From Halalkalicoccus tibetensis (GTDB lineage Archaea; Halobacteriota; Halobacteria; Halobacteriales; Halalkalicoccaceae), in the NCBI RefSeq assembly GCF_037996645.1, contig NZ_JBBMXV010000001.1:729917-793916 (forward strand): a stretch of 64,000 bases of DNA. The letters run 5' to 3'. This document shows positions 39,500 to 48,219 of the stretch, piece after piece. The notes beneath the pieces are model-generated. The model saw nothing but the letters and a program-made list of their open reading frames with translations, was not told the DNA's origin and searched no databases. The stretch's first letter is position 1; each line of letters starts with the position of its first letter. The translations under genes were made by a program, and so were the position numbers.

Positions 39500-40891
39500 T
39501 CAGGCGAACGGGAACAGCGTCGAGAGCACCATGACGACGATGAACCCGGTGATGGAGACGATCGTCGTCAACACGGTCCAGATCTTGATCGTTTCCTCCT
39601 GGGTGAGCCCGCCGACCTCCTTGACGATCCAGAAGCCGCTGTCGTTGAACCACGAGAAGATCGAGCCGCCGGCGCCGATGATCATCACGAGGTAGACCGG
39701 GTGGACGGTGAGCTGGGGGAGCAGCGGGGCCATGATCCCGGCCGTGGTCAGCAGCGCGACGGTCGCCGAGCCCTGCGCGATGCGGACCGTCGCGGCGATG
39801 ACGAAGCCGGCGACCAGCAGCGGGATGCCGACACCCTGGAGCGCGCCCGCGATGTAGTCGCCGATCCCCGAGGCGGCGAGCATCGCGCCGAACGCCCCGC
39901 CGGCGGCGGTGATCGCCGCGATGTGTCCGCCGCTTTTGAGCGACTCGACCAGTTCGTCCGACCAGACGTCCCGGTCGAGCGAGCGCGCGCGGAGGTAGGT
40001 CAGCGCCGCCGCGAGCGCCGCCGCCGTCAGCGCGAAGTTCGCGTCGCCGACGAAGCCCGTCGCCGCGTTCGCCGCGCTGTCCTCGGCGAGCATTCCGGCG
40101 TCGACCATCGAGTCGGTGACCGTGTTCGAGGCGATCAGGAACACCGCGAGGAGGATCGGCAGCGAGGCCTCGAACAGGCCCGGCAGCGCCGAGGTCGGCC
40201 GCTCGGAGAGCTCGCGCATCTGTTCGGCGGTCGAACCCATCGTCTCGCGAAGCGGGATGTCGGGGAGCTGGCGGTTGATCCACTTGCCGTAGAGCACGCC
40301 CGCGACCAGCGCGGTCGGCAGCGCGACCACGATCCCCACGAGGATCGTGACGCCGAGGTCGACGCCCAGTTCGAGCGCGACCGCGAGCGGGCCCGGCGTC
40401 GGCGGCACGAACCCGTGGGTCGTCACGCCCGCGGCCCCGACGACGGCGATAAAGAGCGCGTAGTCCCGGCCCGTCCGGGCGCGCATCGATCGCGCCAGCG
40501 GCGCGAGCAGGTAGAAGACGTTGTCGAAGAAGACGGGGATCGCGAGCACCCCCGAGGACCCCCAGAGCGCCAGATATGACCGCTCTTCCCCCGTGAGGCG
40601 TTGGAAGGCCCTGACGATCCGCTCGGCGGCGCCGCTCTCCATCATCGTCTTGCCGATCACCGCCGCCATCAGGATCGGGATCCCGATCCCGACCATCGTG
40701 TCGCCGAAGCCCGCAGCGGTCTCGGCCGGCACCTCGGCGAACGGCACCTGATCGGTGGCCGCCCCCACGACCAGCGTCGCGATCACCAGTCCGATGAACG
40801 CGGGCAGCTTGAGCCAGACGAGCAGCGCCACGACGGTAACCAGCCCGATCAGGAAGACGGGAACCGGGTTAGCGAATACCATGATTCGCAT
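39500..40891 (-). CDS. Gluconate permease family transporter (GntP)
   Basis: 463-residue proton-linked permease for gluconate or related sugar acids, with about 12-14 helices. Family marks: GIGIPILMAAVIGKTMMESGAAERIVRAF (in part; about residues 68-92), IPVFFDNVFYLLAPL, GFVPPTPGPLA, RIAQGSATVALLTTAGI and the C-terminal GGSIFSWFNDSGFWIVKE (in part). It converges on the dehydratase gene with a 70-base spacer, so the two are neighbours but divergent in transcription. Divergent from the FAD oxidoreductase across a 100-base AT-rich spacer. Confidence 0.93.
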   Translation of the reverse strand: MRIMVFANPVPVFLIGLVTVVALLVWLKLPAFIGLVIATLVVGAATDQVPFAEVPAETAAGFGDTMVGIGIPILMAAVIGKTMMESGAAERIVRAFQRLTGEERSYLALWGSSGVLAIPVFFDNVFYLLAPLARSMRARTGRDYALFIAVVGAAGVTTHGFVPPTPGPLAVALELGVDLGVTILVGIVVALPTALVAGVLYGKWINRQLPDIPLRETMGSTAEQMRELSERPTSALPGLFEASLPILLAVFLIASNTVTDSMVDAGMLAEDSAANAATGFVGDANFALTAAALAAALTYLRARSLDRDVWSDELVESLKSGGHIAAITAAGGAFGAMLAASGIGDYIAGALQGVGIPLLVAGFVIAATVRIAQGSATVALLTTAGIMAPLLPQLTVHPVYLVMIIGAGGSIFSWFNDSGFWIVKEVGGLTQEETIKIWTVLTTIVSITGFIVVMVLSTLFPFA

Positions 40892-40899
40892 GCAGAGTC

Positions 40900-40920
40900 A
40901 TGCGATAAATAAATTGTGTA
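40900..40920 (-). promoter_or_regulatory. AT-rich promoter between gntP and the FAD oxidoreductase
   Basis: GCGATAAATAAATTGTG (about 40902-40918) is the only AT-rich segment of the 100-base divergent spacer, about 15-25 bases upstream of the gntP start. It can serve the permease; no clear box faces the rightward gene. Confidence 0.4.
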
Positions 40921-40991
40921 GGTCTGGCCGACGTCCGTCCGACAATTGACGGATCACTTAGGCTTATGTGACGGGACGCCCTCGATGGAGT

Positions 40992-41582
40992 ATGACGAAC
41001 GTTGCCATCGTCGGCGGCGGACCGGCCGGACTGAGCGCGGGACTCTTCGCCGCGAAGAACGGACTCGAGACGGTCGTGTTCGACACGGACGCGACGTGGA
41101 TGCACAAGGCCCACCTGTTCAACTACCTCGGGATCGGCTCCGTGGACGGAAGCGCCTTCATGGCGACCGCGCGAAAGCAGGTCGACGACTTCGGCGTCGA
41201 CCGCAAGCAGGGCGAGGAGGTCACCGCGGTCGAGGCCACGGACGGCGGGTTCACCGTCACGACCGACGAGGACGAGTACGGGGCCGACTACGTGATCCTC
41301 GCGACCGGCGCGAAACGGGACCTCGCCGAGGAGCTCGGCTGCGACCTCACCGAGAACGGCGTCGTCGACGTCGACGTCCGCATGGAGACGAGCGTCGAGA
41401 ACGCCTTCGCGACGGGCGCGATGGTCCGGGCCGAGGAGTGGCAGGCGGCCATCGCGGTCGGCGACGGCGCCGCCGCCGCGCTGTCGATCCTCTCCGAGGA
41501 GAAGGGCGAGCACTACCACGACTTCGACGTGCCCGCCGACGCCGAGGCGACGTTCGGCGCGATGGTTCCCGACGACGTCTGA
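40992..41582 (+). CDS. Thioredoxin-reductase-like FAD-dependent oxidoreductase, short
   Basis: 196-residue protein. FAD-binding VAIVGGGPAGLSAGLFAAKNGL (in part; residues 4-20), a second dinucleotide-like DYVILATGAKRD (about 100-111) and the C-terminal FAD motif VENAFATGAMVR (about 133-144) are present, but the central NAD domain with the CxxC redox motif is absent, as in single-domain TrxB-like proteins. The length is about 60% of a thioredoxin reductase, so NAD(P)H may bind elsewhere or another partner reduces it. The ATG at 40992 is preferred over 40968. Confidence 0.82.
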   Translation: MTNVAIVGGGPAGLSAGLFAAKNGLETVVFDTDATWMHKAHLFNYLGIGSVDGSAFMATARKQVDDFGVDRKQGEEVTAVEATDGGFTVTTDEDEYGADYVILATGAKRDLAEELGCDLTENGVVDVDVRMETSVENAFATGAMVRAEEWQAAIAVGDGAAAALSILSEEKGEHYHDFDVPADAEATFGAMVPDDV

Positions 41583-41591
41583 CCGGCCGAT

Positions 41592-41951
41592 CTACACGCC
41601 CGGCACGCCGATCGCGGAGGCCGAGACGAAGCCGGCCGTCGCGAGCGCGTAGAGGGCGCCCGCGGCGACGAGCCAGGCGACGAGCCCGATCAGGGCCGCG
41701 GCACCCCACCCGCCCGTATGCCGGACGTTGATGACGCCGATCCAGGCCGCCAGCGCCAGCAGCGGGCCGACCAGCGGGATTCCCCCGAGGAAGAAGCTCA
41801 CGACCCCCCAGGCGACCGCCCCGATGAGGGCGGTGATCGCCGCGCCGCCGAAGCCGATGGCCTCGTTGGTCGCGAGGCTGACCCCGACGTAGATTCCCAG
41901 TGTACCGACCAGCAGGCTGACGACGAACACGATGGCCGTATCGAGTACCAT
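41592..41951 (-). CDS. Small polytopic membrane protein
   Basis: 119 residues with four predicted transmembrane helices (about 3-22, 30-52, 58-75 and 85-112), few charged residues and no motif that I recognise. The start ATG is preferred at 41951 over the upstream TTG at 41957. Downstream of the convergent FAD oxidoreductase by ten bases. Function unknown. Confidence 0.65.
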   Translation of the reverse strand: MVLDTAIVFVVSLLVGTLGIYVGVSLATNEAIGFGGAAITALIGAVAWGVVSFFLGGIPLVGPLLALAAWIGVINVRHTGGWGAAALIGLVAWLVAAGALYALATAGFVSASAIGVPGV

Positions 41952-41992
41952 ACTCAATGGTCCGATAGGTATCGGGGTAAAAGCGCTGCCTG

Positions 41993-42751
41993 CTAGTTCA
42001 ACTCCGAGCTCGCCTCCCGGTCGACGGGCTCGTACTCGGTCTCACAGGGCGGGCCGTCCGCGAACCGGAACTCCGTCGATCTCTCGGAGTCGACGCGGAT
42101 CAGCGACGACGAACGGGTACCGTATTCCTCGGCGTGGACGCAGAAGCCGTAGTCGTGGTCCCGGAGCGTGGCCGCCGCCCGCTCGTGCCAGTCCCCCGAA
42201 TCCTCGCCCGGCTCGGGCTGCAGCGCCTCGCGCGCCCGACGGGCGCTTTCCGCCTGTCGCTCGCCGAACTCCGCCCGTCGAGCGGGGATCTCGAAGTCGC
42301 CGTCGGCACCGACGTTGACGACGATATGGACGCCGGGCTCGAAGTTCCGCACCCGCAGGCTCCCGTCCCACTCCAGCAGGAGCGCCGCGTTCCGGTCGAT
42401 CAGCGCGAGGTTGAACCCGTCGTACTCGAACTCCTCCACCGAGCGCTCGACAAACCGGGTGGCGTCCTCCGCGGACTCGCGTTCGAGGGCGTCGCCGACC
42501 AGCAGTCCCCGCGAGCGCTCGCCGGCGAGTTCGTGATCCAGCCAGCGGTTCGTGACGACGGCGACCACCCCGTGCTCGTTGTGGCCGATCCAGGTCCCGC
42601 CGGCCTCCTCGTCCCACGGCGCGACGATCCGGGGCTCCTCGCCGTAGATCCCCGGCGGATGGGAGGGACGGCCGAGCGCCTCGTCCCGGTTGGCCGCGAC
42701 GAGGACGGGGGCGTCGGCGAAGGCCTGCCAGGCGAAGATGAGCGTACACAC
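41993..42751 (-). CDS. NRDE (transport and Golgi organization 2-like) family protein
   Basis: 252-residue Ntn-hydrolase-like protein; the start MCTLIFAWQ and APVLVAANRDEALGRP carry the family NRDE motif (residues 21-24), and later segments GGTWIGHNEHGVVAVVTNRW (in part) and GRLxG-like GERSRGLLVGDAL follow. The Cys at position 2 fits an N-terminal nucleophile after Met removal. The family (TANGO2) has been linked to haem and lipid handling in eukaryotes; archaeal function is unknown. Starts with GTG at 42749-42751. Confidence 0.88.
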   Translation of the reverse strand: MCTLIFAWQAFADAPVLVAANRDEALGRPSHPPGIYGEEPRIVAPWDEEAGGTWIGHNEHGVVAVVTNRWLDHELAGERSRGLLVGDALERESAEDATRFVERSVEEFEYDGFNLALIDRNAALLLEWDGSLRVRNFEPGVHIVVNVGADGDFEIPARRAEFGERQAESARRAREALQPEPGEDSGDWHERAAATLRDHDYGFCVHAEEYGTRSSSLIRVDSERSTEFRFADGPPCETEYEPVDREASSELN

Positions 42752-42782
42752 GCCTCGGGGTAGGACCCCGACCGTGATAGCC

Positions 42783-42831
42783 CTGTGGCTACGGCCACAG
42801 CCATGGCCACGGTCACGGTCACGTTTACCCG
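42783..42831 (+). promoter_or_regulatory. Hairpin and TATA-like box before the YyaL-like gene
   Basis: CTGTGGC (42783-42789), loop TACG, GCCACAG (42794-42800) forms a 7-bp hairpin, followed by the short tandem CACGGTCACGGTCACG. GTTTACC near 42823-42829 lies about 28 bases before the ATG at 42854, the usual leaderless spacing. The hairpin sits just upstream of the TATA-like box, where a repressor could bind. Confidence 0.35.
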
Positions 42832-42853
42832 TCCTGACTTCCTACCCCGAGCC

Positions 42854-44980
42854 ATGAGCACCGATCGGAACCGGCTCGACGAGGAGGAGAGCCCCTATCT
42901 CCGACAGCACGCCGACAATCCGGTGAACTGGCAACCGTGGGACGACGCGGCGCTCGCGGAGGCCGAGGAGCGCGACGTCCCGATCTTCCTCTCGGTGGGC
43001 TACTCGGCGTGTCACTGGTGTCACGTCATGGAGGAGGAGAGCTTCGAGGACGAGGCGATCGCCCGGCAGCTCAACGAAGGGTTCGTCCCGGTCAAGGTCG
43101 ACCGCGAGGAACGGCCCGACCTCGACAGCATCTACCAGACGATCTGCCAGCTCGTCACCCGTAGGGGTGGCTGGCCGCTGTCGGTCTGGCTCACCCCCGA
43201 CGGCCGGCCCTTCTACGTCGGGACCTACTTCCCCCGGGAGTCGCGCCGCGGGACGCCGGGGTTCGGCGACCTCCTCGGGAACCTCGCCGAGAGCTGGGAA
43301 ACTGACAGGGACGAAATCGAGAACCGCGCGGATCAGTGGACCCGCGCGATCACCGACCAGCTCGAGGAGGTGCCCGAGGCGGGCGAGCGCCCGGAGGGCG
43401 TGCTGATCGAGGCCGCCGACGCCGCGCTGCGGGGCGCGGACCGAGAGCACGGCGGGTTCGGCGAGAACGGCCCGAAGTTCCCCCAGACCGCCCGGCTGGA
43501 GGTCCTGCTTCGGGCCTACGACCGCACCGAGCGGCGGCCCTACGGCGAGGTCGTGCGCGAGACGCTCGACGCGATGGGTAGTCGAGGGATGTACGACCAC
43601 CTCGGCGGGGGATTTCACCGATACGCCACCGACCGCGAGTGGGTGGTTCCCCACTTCGAGAAGATGCTCTACGACAACGCCGAACTCCCGAGGACCTACC
43701 TCGCGGGCTACCGGGCCACCGGCGAGGAACGCTACGCCGATATCGTCGCGGAGACCCTCGGGTTCGTCGACCGGGAGCTCGGCCATTCTGAGGGTGGCTT
43801 TTTCAGCACGCTCGACGCCCAGAGCGAGGACCCCGAGACGGGCGAGCACGAGGAGGGCGTCTTCTACGTCTGGACGCCCGAGGAGGTCGAGGAGGTCCTC
43901 GACGAGGAGAGCGCGGCGCTGTTCCGCGGGCGCTACGGCGTCGAGCAGGGTGGCAACTTCGAGGGGAGAACGACGGTGCTGACGCTCTCGCGGGGCGTCG
44001 GATCGCTGGCCGAGGAGTACGGGATGGACGAGAGCGAGGTCGAAGAGCGCCTCGGCGAGGCCAAACGGCGGCTGTTCGAGGCCCGCGAGGAACGCCCGCG
44101 CCCGCGCCGCGACGAGAAGGTGCTCGCGGGCTGGAACGGCCTGATGATCTCGGCGTTCGCGGAGGCCGGGCTGGCACTCGACGATTCGTACGCCGACCGC
44201 GCCGCGGAGGCGCTCTCGTTCGTCCGCGAGCAGCTCTGGGACGCGGAGGAAGGGTTGCTCTCGCGGCGATACAAGGATGGAGAGGTGAGGATCGACGGCT
44301 ACCTCGAGGACTACGCGTTCCTCGCGCGCGGGGCGTTCGACACCTACCAGGCGACCGGCGAGCTGGAGCACCTGGCGTTCGCCCTCGACCTGGCGCGGGC
44401 GATCGAGCGCGAGTTCTGGGACGAGGAGCGAGAGACGCTGTACTTCACCCCCGAAGCCGGCGAGGAGCTCGTGACCCGTCCCCAGGAGCTGAACGACCAG
44501 TCCACCCCGTCGAGCCTGGGGGTCGCCTGCGACGTCCTGCTCTCGCTTTCGCCCTTCGCCGACGCCGATTTCGAGGGGATCGTCGAGCGGGTCCTCTCCC
44601 GATACGGCGACCGAGTTCGGGGGAACCCGCTCGAACACGCGACGCTGGCGCTGGTCGCGGATCGGTTCGAGAACGGCTCGCTCGAGCTGACGATCGCCGC
44701 CGACGAGCTACCCGAGGAATGGCGCGAGACGCTGGGGAGCGCGCACCTCCCGAACCGGATCCTCGCGCGCCGGCCGCCGACCGAGGACGGACTGGAGGAA
44801 TGGCTCGACGAGTTGGGGCTTGACGAAGCGCCGCCGATCTGGGCGGGCCGCGAAGCCAGGGACGGGCCGACCGCCTACGTCTGTCGCTCCTTTACCTGCT
44901 CGCCGCCGGTGACCGAGATCGGCGAGGCCCTGGAATGGGTCGAGGATCTCGACCCCGCGAGTCCCGCGGACTCAGGCTGA
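42854..44980 (+). CDS. YyaL/spermatogenesis-associated protein 20 family (DUF255) thioredoxin-domain protein
   Basis: 708-residue protein: N-terminal thioredoxin-like domain (about 1-160) with SPYLRQHADNPVNWQPW and the motif SACHWCHVMEEESFED (redox pair CHWC), followed by an (alpha/alpha)6-type glycosidase-like domain (about 200-690) with GGFHRYATDREWVVPHFEKMLYDNA (in part). The family is widespread (YyaL, SSP411); its reaction is unknown, although cellobiose 2-epimerase-like barrels and protein-disulfide handling have been proposed. Length is normal. The stop overlaps the convergent thioredoxin gene by nine bases (44972-44980). Confidence 0.93.
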   Translation: MSTDRNRLDEEESPYLRQHADNPVNWQPWDDAALAEAEERDVPIFLSVGYSACHWCHVMEEESFEDEAIARQLNEGFVPVKVDREERPDLDSIYQTICQLVTRRGGWPLSVWLTPDGRPFYVGTYFPRESRRGTPGFGDLLGNLAESWETDRDEIENRADQWTRAITDQLEEVPEAGERPEGVLIEAADAALRGADREHGGFGENGPKFPQTARLEVLLRAYDRTERRPYGEVVRETLDAMGSRGMYDHLGGGFHRYATDREWVVPHFEKMLYDNAELPRTYLAGYRATGEERYADIVAETLGFVDRELGHSEGGFFSTLDAQSEDPETGEHEEGVFYVWTPEEVEEVLDEESAALFRGRYGVEQGGNFEGRTTVLTLSRGVGSLAEEYGMDESEVEERLGEAKRRLFEAREERPRPRRDEKVLAGWNGLMISAFAEAGLALDDSYADRAAEALSFVREQLWDAEEGLLSRRYKDGEVRIDGYLEDYAFLARGAFDTYQATGELEHLAFALDLARAIEREFWDEERETLYFTPEAGEELVTRPQELNDQSTPSSLGVACDVLLSLSPFADADFEGIVERVLSRYGDRVRGNPLEHATLALVADRFENGSLELTIAADELPEEWRETLGSAHLPNRILARRPPTEDGLEEWLDELGLDEAPPIWAGREARDGPTAYVCRSFTCSPPVTEIGEALEWVEDLDPASPADSG

Positions 44981-45412
44981 GGCCTCGATCTCGCGCAGCT
45001 GTTCCGCGAGATGCGCGAAAGCGGGGATCGGCTCGCTCTCGACGAACCGGGCGACCTCTTCGCCGTCGCGTTCGACAATCTCGCCAGAACTCTCCGAGTT
45101 CTGGCTGCCAGTTGAGCTTCGCTCAACGATGACGGTCGGGATGTACTCGATGCCGTACTCCTCGACCTTCGGGCCCTTCTTCGAGCCGTCGTCGAGCTTC
45201 TCGACGGGGTACTCGTGGATCCGATCGTCGGGAACCCCCGCGGCGTCGAGGGCCGCGCCCAGGTCGGGCAGGACGGCCCGGCAGTCGCCACACCAGTCGC
45301 CGCCCCAGACTCGAACGACCAAGTCGTCGGCGTGTCGCTCGAACGGTTCGAGCTCGCGTTCGTGTGCCTTCGCGTCCCACGTCGGGTTCGGTCGCATGGT
45401 CTCGAGGGTCAT
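44972..45412 (-). CDS. Thioredoxin-family protein with in-frame 17-residue insertion
   Basis: 146-residue thioredoxin-fold protein. Redox motif in VRVWGGDWCGDCRAVLPDL (CGDC near residues 41-44), cis-Pro in EYIPTVIVER. Between IVER (residues 95-98) and IVERDGEEVARF (112-123) lies a 17-residue insert (SSTGSQNSESSGEI then the repeated IVER), encoded by two hairpins; the normal loop would be TVIVERDGEEVARF. The insert falls in a surface turn after the cis-Pro strand, so it is likely tolerated. Start 45412 was kept; 45397 is possible. Convergent overlap with the YyaL-like gene. Confidence 0.85.
   Translation of the reverse strand: MTLETMRPNPTWDAKAHERELEPFERHADDLVVRVWGGDWCGDCRAVLPDLGAALDAAGVPDDRIHEYPVEKLDDGSKKGPKVEEYGIEYIPTVIVERSSTGSQNSESSGEIVERDGEEVARFVESEPIPAFAHLAEQLREIEASA
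45077..45127 (-). repeat. 51-bp double-hairpin insertion in the thioredoxin gene
   Basis: Hairpin B: CCAGAACT-CTCCG-AGTTCTGG (45084-45104, 8-bp stem). Spacer CTGCCA (45105-45110). Hairpin A: GTTGAGC-TTC-GCTCAAC (45111-45127, 7-bp stem, 3-base loop). On the coding strand the unit is exactly 51 bases (17 codons) and is flanked by near-identical codons for Ile-Val-Glu-Arg. The order, spacer (CTGCNA) and length match the repeats at 6717-6880. Confidence 0.85.
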
Positions 45413-45449
45413 GGCAGAGGGTTCGTCGCGAGGGATCTTAACGGGCGTG

Positions 45450-46685
45450 CTAGTCGTCGGGCACGAGCACCGTGAGGAGGATCCCGATCCCGGAGAGGGC
45501 CGCGAGCCCGAGGAACGCCCCGTCGAAGAAGCCGCGCTCTGCGACCGCGCCGACGAGGAGGGGGGCGGTCGCCCCGAGCGCGATGTAGCCCGTCCGCAGC
45601 AGGCCGAGTCCGCTCCCCTTCATGTCCGCCGGCAGCGCGTTGACGAGGAACGTCTGGGTCAGCGGCGTCGCGCCGACGAGCGAGCTCGCGACGACCGTCA
45701 CGACGACGATTCCGGCCAGCTCGTCGAGAAAGGGCAGGGCCGCGAGCGAGAGCGTCGAGACCCCGCAGACGACGTACAGCGTCGGGCGGGTGCCGAAGCG
45801 ATCGCCGCCGGCGCCCGCGATCGGCTGGACGGCGACCCCGCTCGCGAAGAAGAGGCCGAACAGGCCCGCCGCGAGGCCCGGCGAGAGCCCCTTCACCTCG
45901 ACGAGGTAGGTGGGGTAGAAGCCGGTGAAACCCTGATAGACGGCGAAGAGACAGACGTGGACGCCGGTGACGATCAGGATCGACCGTTGGGCGATCCCGC
46001 GGGCGACGTAGCCGAAGGTCGAAAGCGAGAGGCTCTCGACTGCGCTGCCCTCGGTCACCTTCCCGGGCACGACTCGATGGAGGACGACCGCCATCAGGAC
46101 GAACAGCGGGACCGTCGCGCCGAAGCCCAGCCGCCAGGAGGCGGCCGCCGCGAGCAGCCCGGCGACGACCGGCAGGATCGCGTTGCCCGCCTCGCCCGCC
46201 GACAGCGTCAGGCCGATGGCGGTGCCGTCGCGCTCCTCGTAGATCGACGAGAGGATCGTGAAGCGCGCGGGGCCGAACAGCGCCGTCGAGAAGCCGAACA
46301 GCGCCGTGGCGAGAAAGAGGACGAACGCCGTGTTCGAGAGGGCGACGACCGCGATCATCGTTCCCGAGACGAGGGTACTGACCACCAGCGCGTTGCCCTC
46401 GCCGACCCGATCGCCGATGACCCCACCGGGGAACTGCCCCAGCGCGTAGGCGACCCAGAGGACGGTTATGAGGAGGCCAGCGGCCGTCAGCCCGAGGTCG
46501 AACGCCTCGCGGATCGAGGGAAGCAGGGCGGGAAAGACGAGCCGGAGGCCGAGCGAGAGGAACCAGCCGCCGGCCACTCCCAGGAGGATCCAGCCCCGCC
46601 CGTCGCTCCAGAGGTCGCGTACCACCGCTCGAACGCCGCCGACCCCGACTGACTGCACAGCGCATCCCACGCCAAGCGTTCGCAT
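45450..46685 (-). CDS. MFS transporter
   Basis: 411-residue major facilitator with about 12 helices. Marks: GRLVFPALLP-type first helix (LGLRLVFPALLPSIREAFDL in part), the cytoplasmic loop GGVIGDRVGEGNALV resembling the MFS motif A (G...GDRxG), and a second-half PIAGAGGDRFGTRPTL (motif A copy at about 281-296). No drug or nutrient signature stands out; related haloarchaeal proteins are annotated as nitrate/nitrite-like or multidrug carriers. Solitary gene, divergent from cysteine synthase across a 117-base spacer. Confidence 0.88.
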   Translation of the reverse strand: MRTLGVGCAVQSVGVGGVRAVVRDLWSDGRGWILLGVAGGWFLSLGLRLVFPALLPSIREAFDLGLTAAGLLITVLWVAYALGQFPGGVIGDRVGEGNALVVSTLVSGTMIAVVALSNTAFVLFLATALFGFSTALFGPARFTILSSIYEERDGTAIGLTLSAGEAGNAILPVVAGLLAAAASWRLGFGATVPLFVLMAVVLHRVVPGKVTEGSAVESLSLSTFGYVARGIAQRSILIVTGVHVCLFAVYQGFTGFYPTYLVEVKGLSPGLAAGLFGLFFASGVAVQPIAGAGGDRFGTRPTLYVVCGVSTLSLAALPFLDELAGIVVVTVVASSLVGATPLTQTFLVNALPADMKGSGLGLLRTGYIALGATAPLLVGAVAERGFFDGAFLGLAALSGIGILLTVLVPDD

Positions 46686-46802
46686 TCGACTGTCGGTCCC
46701 GGCAGCATCGGCGGGGTATCGGGCGGAGTTGCTAATACCCGCGCGGCGATTTATTACCCGCGTCCATCAGGGGTTTATACCTGTGTTCCCTATTCGTCTC
46801 GC

Positions 46803-47774
46803 ATGTACGGGAGCATTCTGGACGCCATCGGGACGCCGCTGGTCCAGGTCGACTCCCCGGAGGGGTCGACGATCGCGGCGAAGCTGGAGTCGTTCAACCC
46901 GGGGGGCTCGGCGAAGGACCGGCCCGCGCTCGCGATGATCGAGGCCGCGGAACGCGAGGGGCTGCTCGCGCCGGGCGATTCGATCGTCGAGCCCACGAGC
47001 GGGAACACGGGCATCGGCATCGCGGTCGCCGCGGCCGCCCGGGACTACGAGCTGACGATCGTCCTGCCCGACACGATGTCGAAGGAGCGCCGCCGGCTCC
47101 TCAGGGCGTACGGCGCCGACATCGAGCTCGTCGCCGGTGACATGACCGACGCCCGGGCGCGCGCCGACGAGATCGTCGCCGAGACCGGCGCCGTCCAGCT
47201 GGGCCAGTTCGAGAACCCCGCGAACGCCGAGGCCCATTACCGGACGACCGCCCCCGAGATCATCGAGGCCGTCGAGGGCCGCGAGATCGACGCGCTGGTC
47301 GCCGGCGTCGGCACCGGCGGTACCATCACCGGCACGGGGCGGCGGCTCAAGGAGGAGTACCCCGGGATGGACGTGATCGCGGTCGAGCCCGAGGGCAACG
47401 CCGTCCTCTCGACCGGCGAGCCCGGGGCCGACGAGTTCCAAGGGATGGGCCCGGGGTTCGTCAGCGACCTGCTCGACGTCGAGCTGCTCGATGGGGTCGA
47501 GGTCGTCGCGCTCGCGGACGCCGAGCGGGAGTGTCGCCGCCTCGCGCGCGAGGAGGGGGTCCTCGTCGGCCAGTCGAGCGGCGCGGCCTCGCTCGCCGCG
47601 CGCCGGGTCGCCGAGAGTCTCGCGCGGCCCGAGCTGAACTGCCCTGAGGCACCCGATATGAGTTCGATGAGCGCCGACGGGGGCGCGGAGGCCGGCTACG
47701 ACGACTGCCCGCTGGTGGTGACGATCTTCCCCGACAGCGGCGAGCGCTACCTCTCCACCGGACTGTTCGACTGA
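46803..47774 (+). CDS. cysK: Cysteine synthase family PLP enzyme
   Basis: 323-residue fold-type II PLP enzyme converting O-acetylserine (or O-phosphoserine) and sulfide to cysteine. PLP lysine is Lys38 in FNPGGSAKDRPAL; substrate/PLP loop EPTSGNTGIGIAV (63-75); phosphate-binding GVGTGGTITGTGRRL (about 166-180) and VGQSSGAA near residue 255. Length is normal. C-terminal about 30 residues contain an acidic, Ser/Met-rich loop. A TATA-like TTTATAC at about 46772 lies about 28 bases before the start. Cystathionine beta-synthase-like activity cannot be excluded. Confidence 0.93.
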   Translation: MYGSILDAIGTPLVQVDSPEGSTIAAKLESFNPGGSAKDRPALAMIEAAEREGLLAPGDSIVEPTSGNTGIGIAVAAAARDYELTIVLPDTMSKERRRLLRAYGADIELVAGDMTDARARADEIVAETGAVQLGQFENPANAEAHYRTTAPEIIEAVEGREIDALVAGVGTGGTITGTGRRLKEEYPGMDVIAVEPEGNAVLSTGEPGADEFQGMGPGFVSDLLDVELLDGVEVVALADAERECRRLAREEGVLVGQSSGAASLAARRVAESLARPELNCPEAPDMSSMSADGGAEAGYDDCPLVVTIFPDSGERYLSTGLFD

Positions 47775-47823
47775 CCTTCGACCCGCACCACGTGACGGTC
47801 CGGTCCATTTCCCACCCCTCGAA

Positions 47824-48219
47824 TCAGACGTACGAGAGCACGTCCAGCCCGTCTATCCGGTCGAAATGCCTGTCGTTCGCGAGTACCGGCTGGTCGATCG
47901 CGAGCGCCGTCGCCGCGATCAGGGCGTCGGCGCCGTTGATCTCGTCGCCGCTCCGTTTGAGCGAGCAGGTGAGTCTGGCGGCCCTGACGGCGATCGAGGC
48001 GGAGAACTCCACCGGCTCGACCCACCAGAGGTCCTCCTCGACGTCGTCGATCGCCTCTGGACCGTGGACCCACGCGACCCCCTCGTAGAGCTCGTAGAGC
48101 GCTACCGGCGACGTGAAATACGGCCCGTCGCGCTCCGAGAGGTAGTTTAGTGCCGCCTCGTGATGGTCCGCCTCGGGATCGGTGTAGTCGATCAGGAAGC
48201 TCGCGTCGATTAGCGTCAT
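47824..48219 (-). CDS. vapC: PIN-domain ribonuclease toxin VapC (second)
   Basis: 131-residue PIN nuclease. Acidic residues: Asp5 in LIDASFLIDY, Glu near 43 in ALYELYEGV, Asp in GADALIAATA (about 98) and Asp in ANDRHFDRID (about 114-121). Clearly related to the VapC at 29186-29578 (shared MTL.D.S.LIDY, LYE/Q-type helix), about 18 kb away. Start overlaps the upstream antitoxin stop by four bases. Probably plasmid-addiction-like or stress-response role; target RNA unknown. Confidence 0.9.
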   Translation of the reverse strand: MTLIDASFLIDYTDPEADHHEAALNYLSERDGPYFTSPVALYELYEGVAWVHGPEAIDDVEEDLWWVEPVEFSASIAVRAARLTCSLKRSGDEINGADALIAATALAIDQPVLANDRHFDRIDGLDVLSYV

